NCBI GenBank assembly: GCA_021802545.1
Contig: JAJZRS010000014.1
Location: forward strand, 1-64,000
Source: Pseudomonadota bacterium
Lineage (GTDB): Bacteria > Pseudomonadota > Gammaproteobacteria > Burkholderiales > JABEVD01
Length of the DNA stretch: 64,000 nucleotides
Direction: 5' to 3'
The notes under the pieces were generated by a model, which did no database searches, had not been told where the DNA came from, and saw nothing but the letters and a program-made list of their open reading frames with translations. The first letter of the stretch is position 1. The number at the start of each line of letters is the position of its first letter. Positions 63,944 through 64,000 of the stretch are shown piece by piece. The position numbers were made by a program, and so were the translations under genes.

Positions 63944-64000
63944 TCCGGAAACTCATCGATCTCTCGATCAGGAACAGGCTTCTCGTCCTGATTGCCGTGA
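63940..64000 (+). CDS. CusA-like heavy-metal RND pump, 5' fragment
   Basis: Only 20 codons are in the window (MIRKLIDLSIRNRLLVLIAV), cut by the edge. The start of an HME-RND inner-membrane pump such as CusA, with the first TM helix. Identity rests on this N-terminus and operon order (OMF-adaptor-pump). Confidence 0.8.
   Translation, partial: MIRKLIDLSIRNRLLVLIAV

Noticed and set aside
1-64000. tRNA, rRNA, CRISPR or IS elements
   Set aside because: No cloverleaf, rRNA segment, regularly spaced repeats or transposase-like protein noticed; a tRNAscan or Infernal run would be decisive.

Overview
The window looks like a stretch of housekeeping chromosome from a betaproteobacterium, most likely a free-living Nitrosomonadales-type organism (Gallionella/Sideroxydans/Sulfuricella-like). 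That placement is inferred from gene content, gene order and protein style; no rRNA or marker comparison was possible. Base composition is moderately GC-rich and even. Genes are densely packed with many ATGA-type overlaps. I see no rRNA, tRNA, CRISPR array, transposase or integrase.

Layout. 0-2 kb: SOS polymerase V operon umuDC, with a long UmuD N-terminus, then a 50-codon ORF whose ribosome site lies in a hairpin. 2-7.4 kb: beta-CASP nuclease, Rap1a-like secreted protein, class II aldolase, orphan PAS histidine kinase, AsmA protein. 7.4-11.3 kb: a peroxide-defence block, with an OxyR homologue lacking the resolving cysteine, then rubrerythrin, rubredoxin, an FAD reductase, a phosphoribosyltransferase and a cupin. 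11.3-19 kb: GNAT, a large PAS-GGDEF-EAL protein, RsmB, a secreted protein, a TPR-methyltransferase and a PAS-GGDEF cyclase. 19-21.6 kb: purM-purN-DUF3108. 21.7-27.5 kb: hda, a HAD phosphatase and pcnB-folK-dNK-panB-panC-panD. 27.5-38.5 kb: SlyD, a RoxA-like oxygenase, Ala/Pro-rich lipoprotein, MBL hydrolase, dapA-bamC, Atm1-like exporter, EEP-clsB, rhodanese-nudB-nadA. 38.5-49 kb: bepA, ubiD, a yqjD/yqjE/yqjK membrane-stress cluster, ribF-ileS-lspA-ispH, dacC.

49-55.8 kb: a complete assimilatory sulfate reduction operon (tauE-sir-cysH-cysD-cysN) divergent from cysB. CysH has the extra cysteines of an APS reductase, and no APS kinase is present, so sulfate is probably reduced through APS directly. 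The siroheme reductase is a tandem protein with a full Cys-ligand set in both halves. 55.7-60.7 kb: FapA (DUF342) behind a sigma-28-like promoter, a Crp/Fnr regulator, a 34-codon single-pass membrane peptide with structured leader and tandem hairpins, and a bactofilin-M23 peptidase-lipoprotein operon. 61-64 kb: the start of a Cus-like heavy-metal RND efflux operon, cut by the window edge.

No obviously new multi-gene system stands out. The most unusual points are the C208S/H198N OxyR next to its likely rubrerythrin target, the 34-aa membrane peptide, the double-cluster siroheme reductase and the sigma-28-like fapA promoter.
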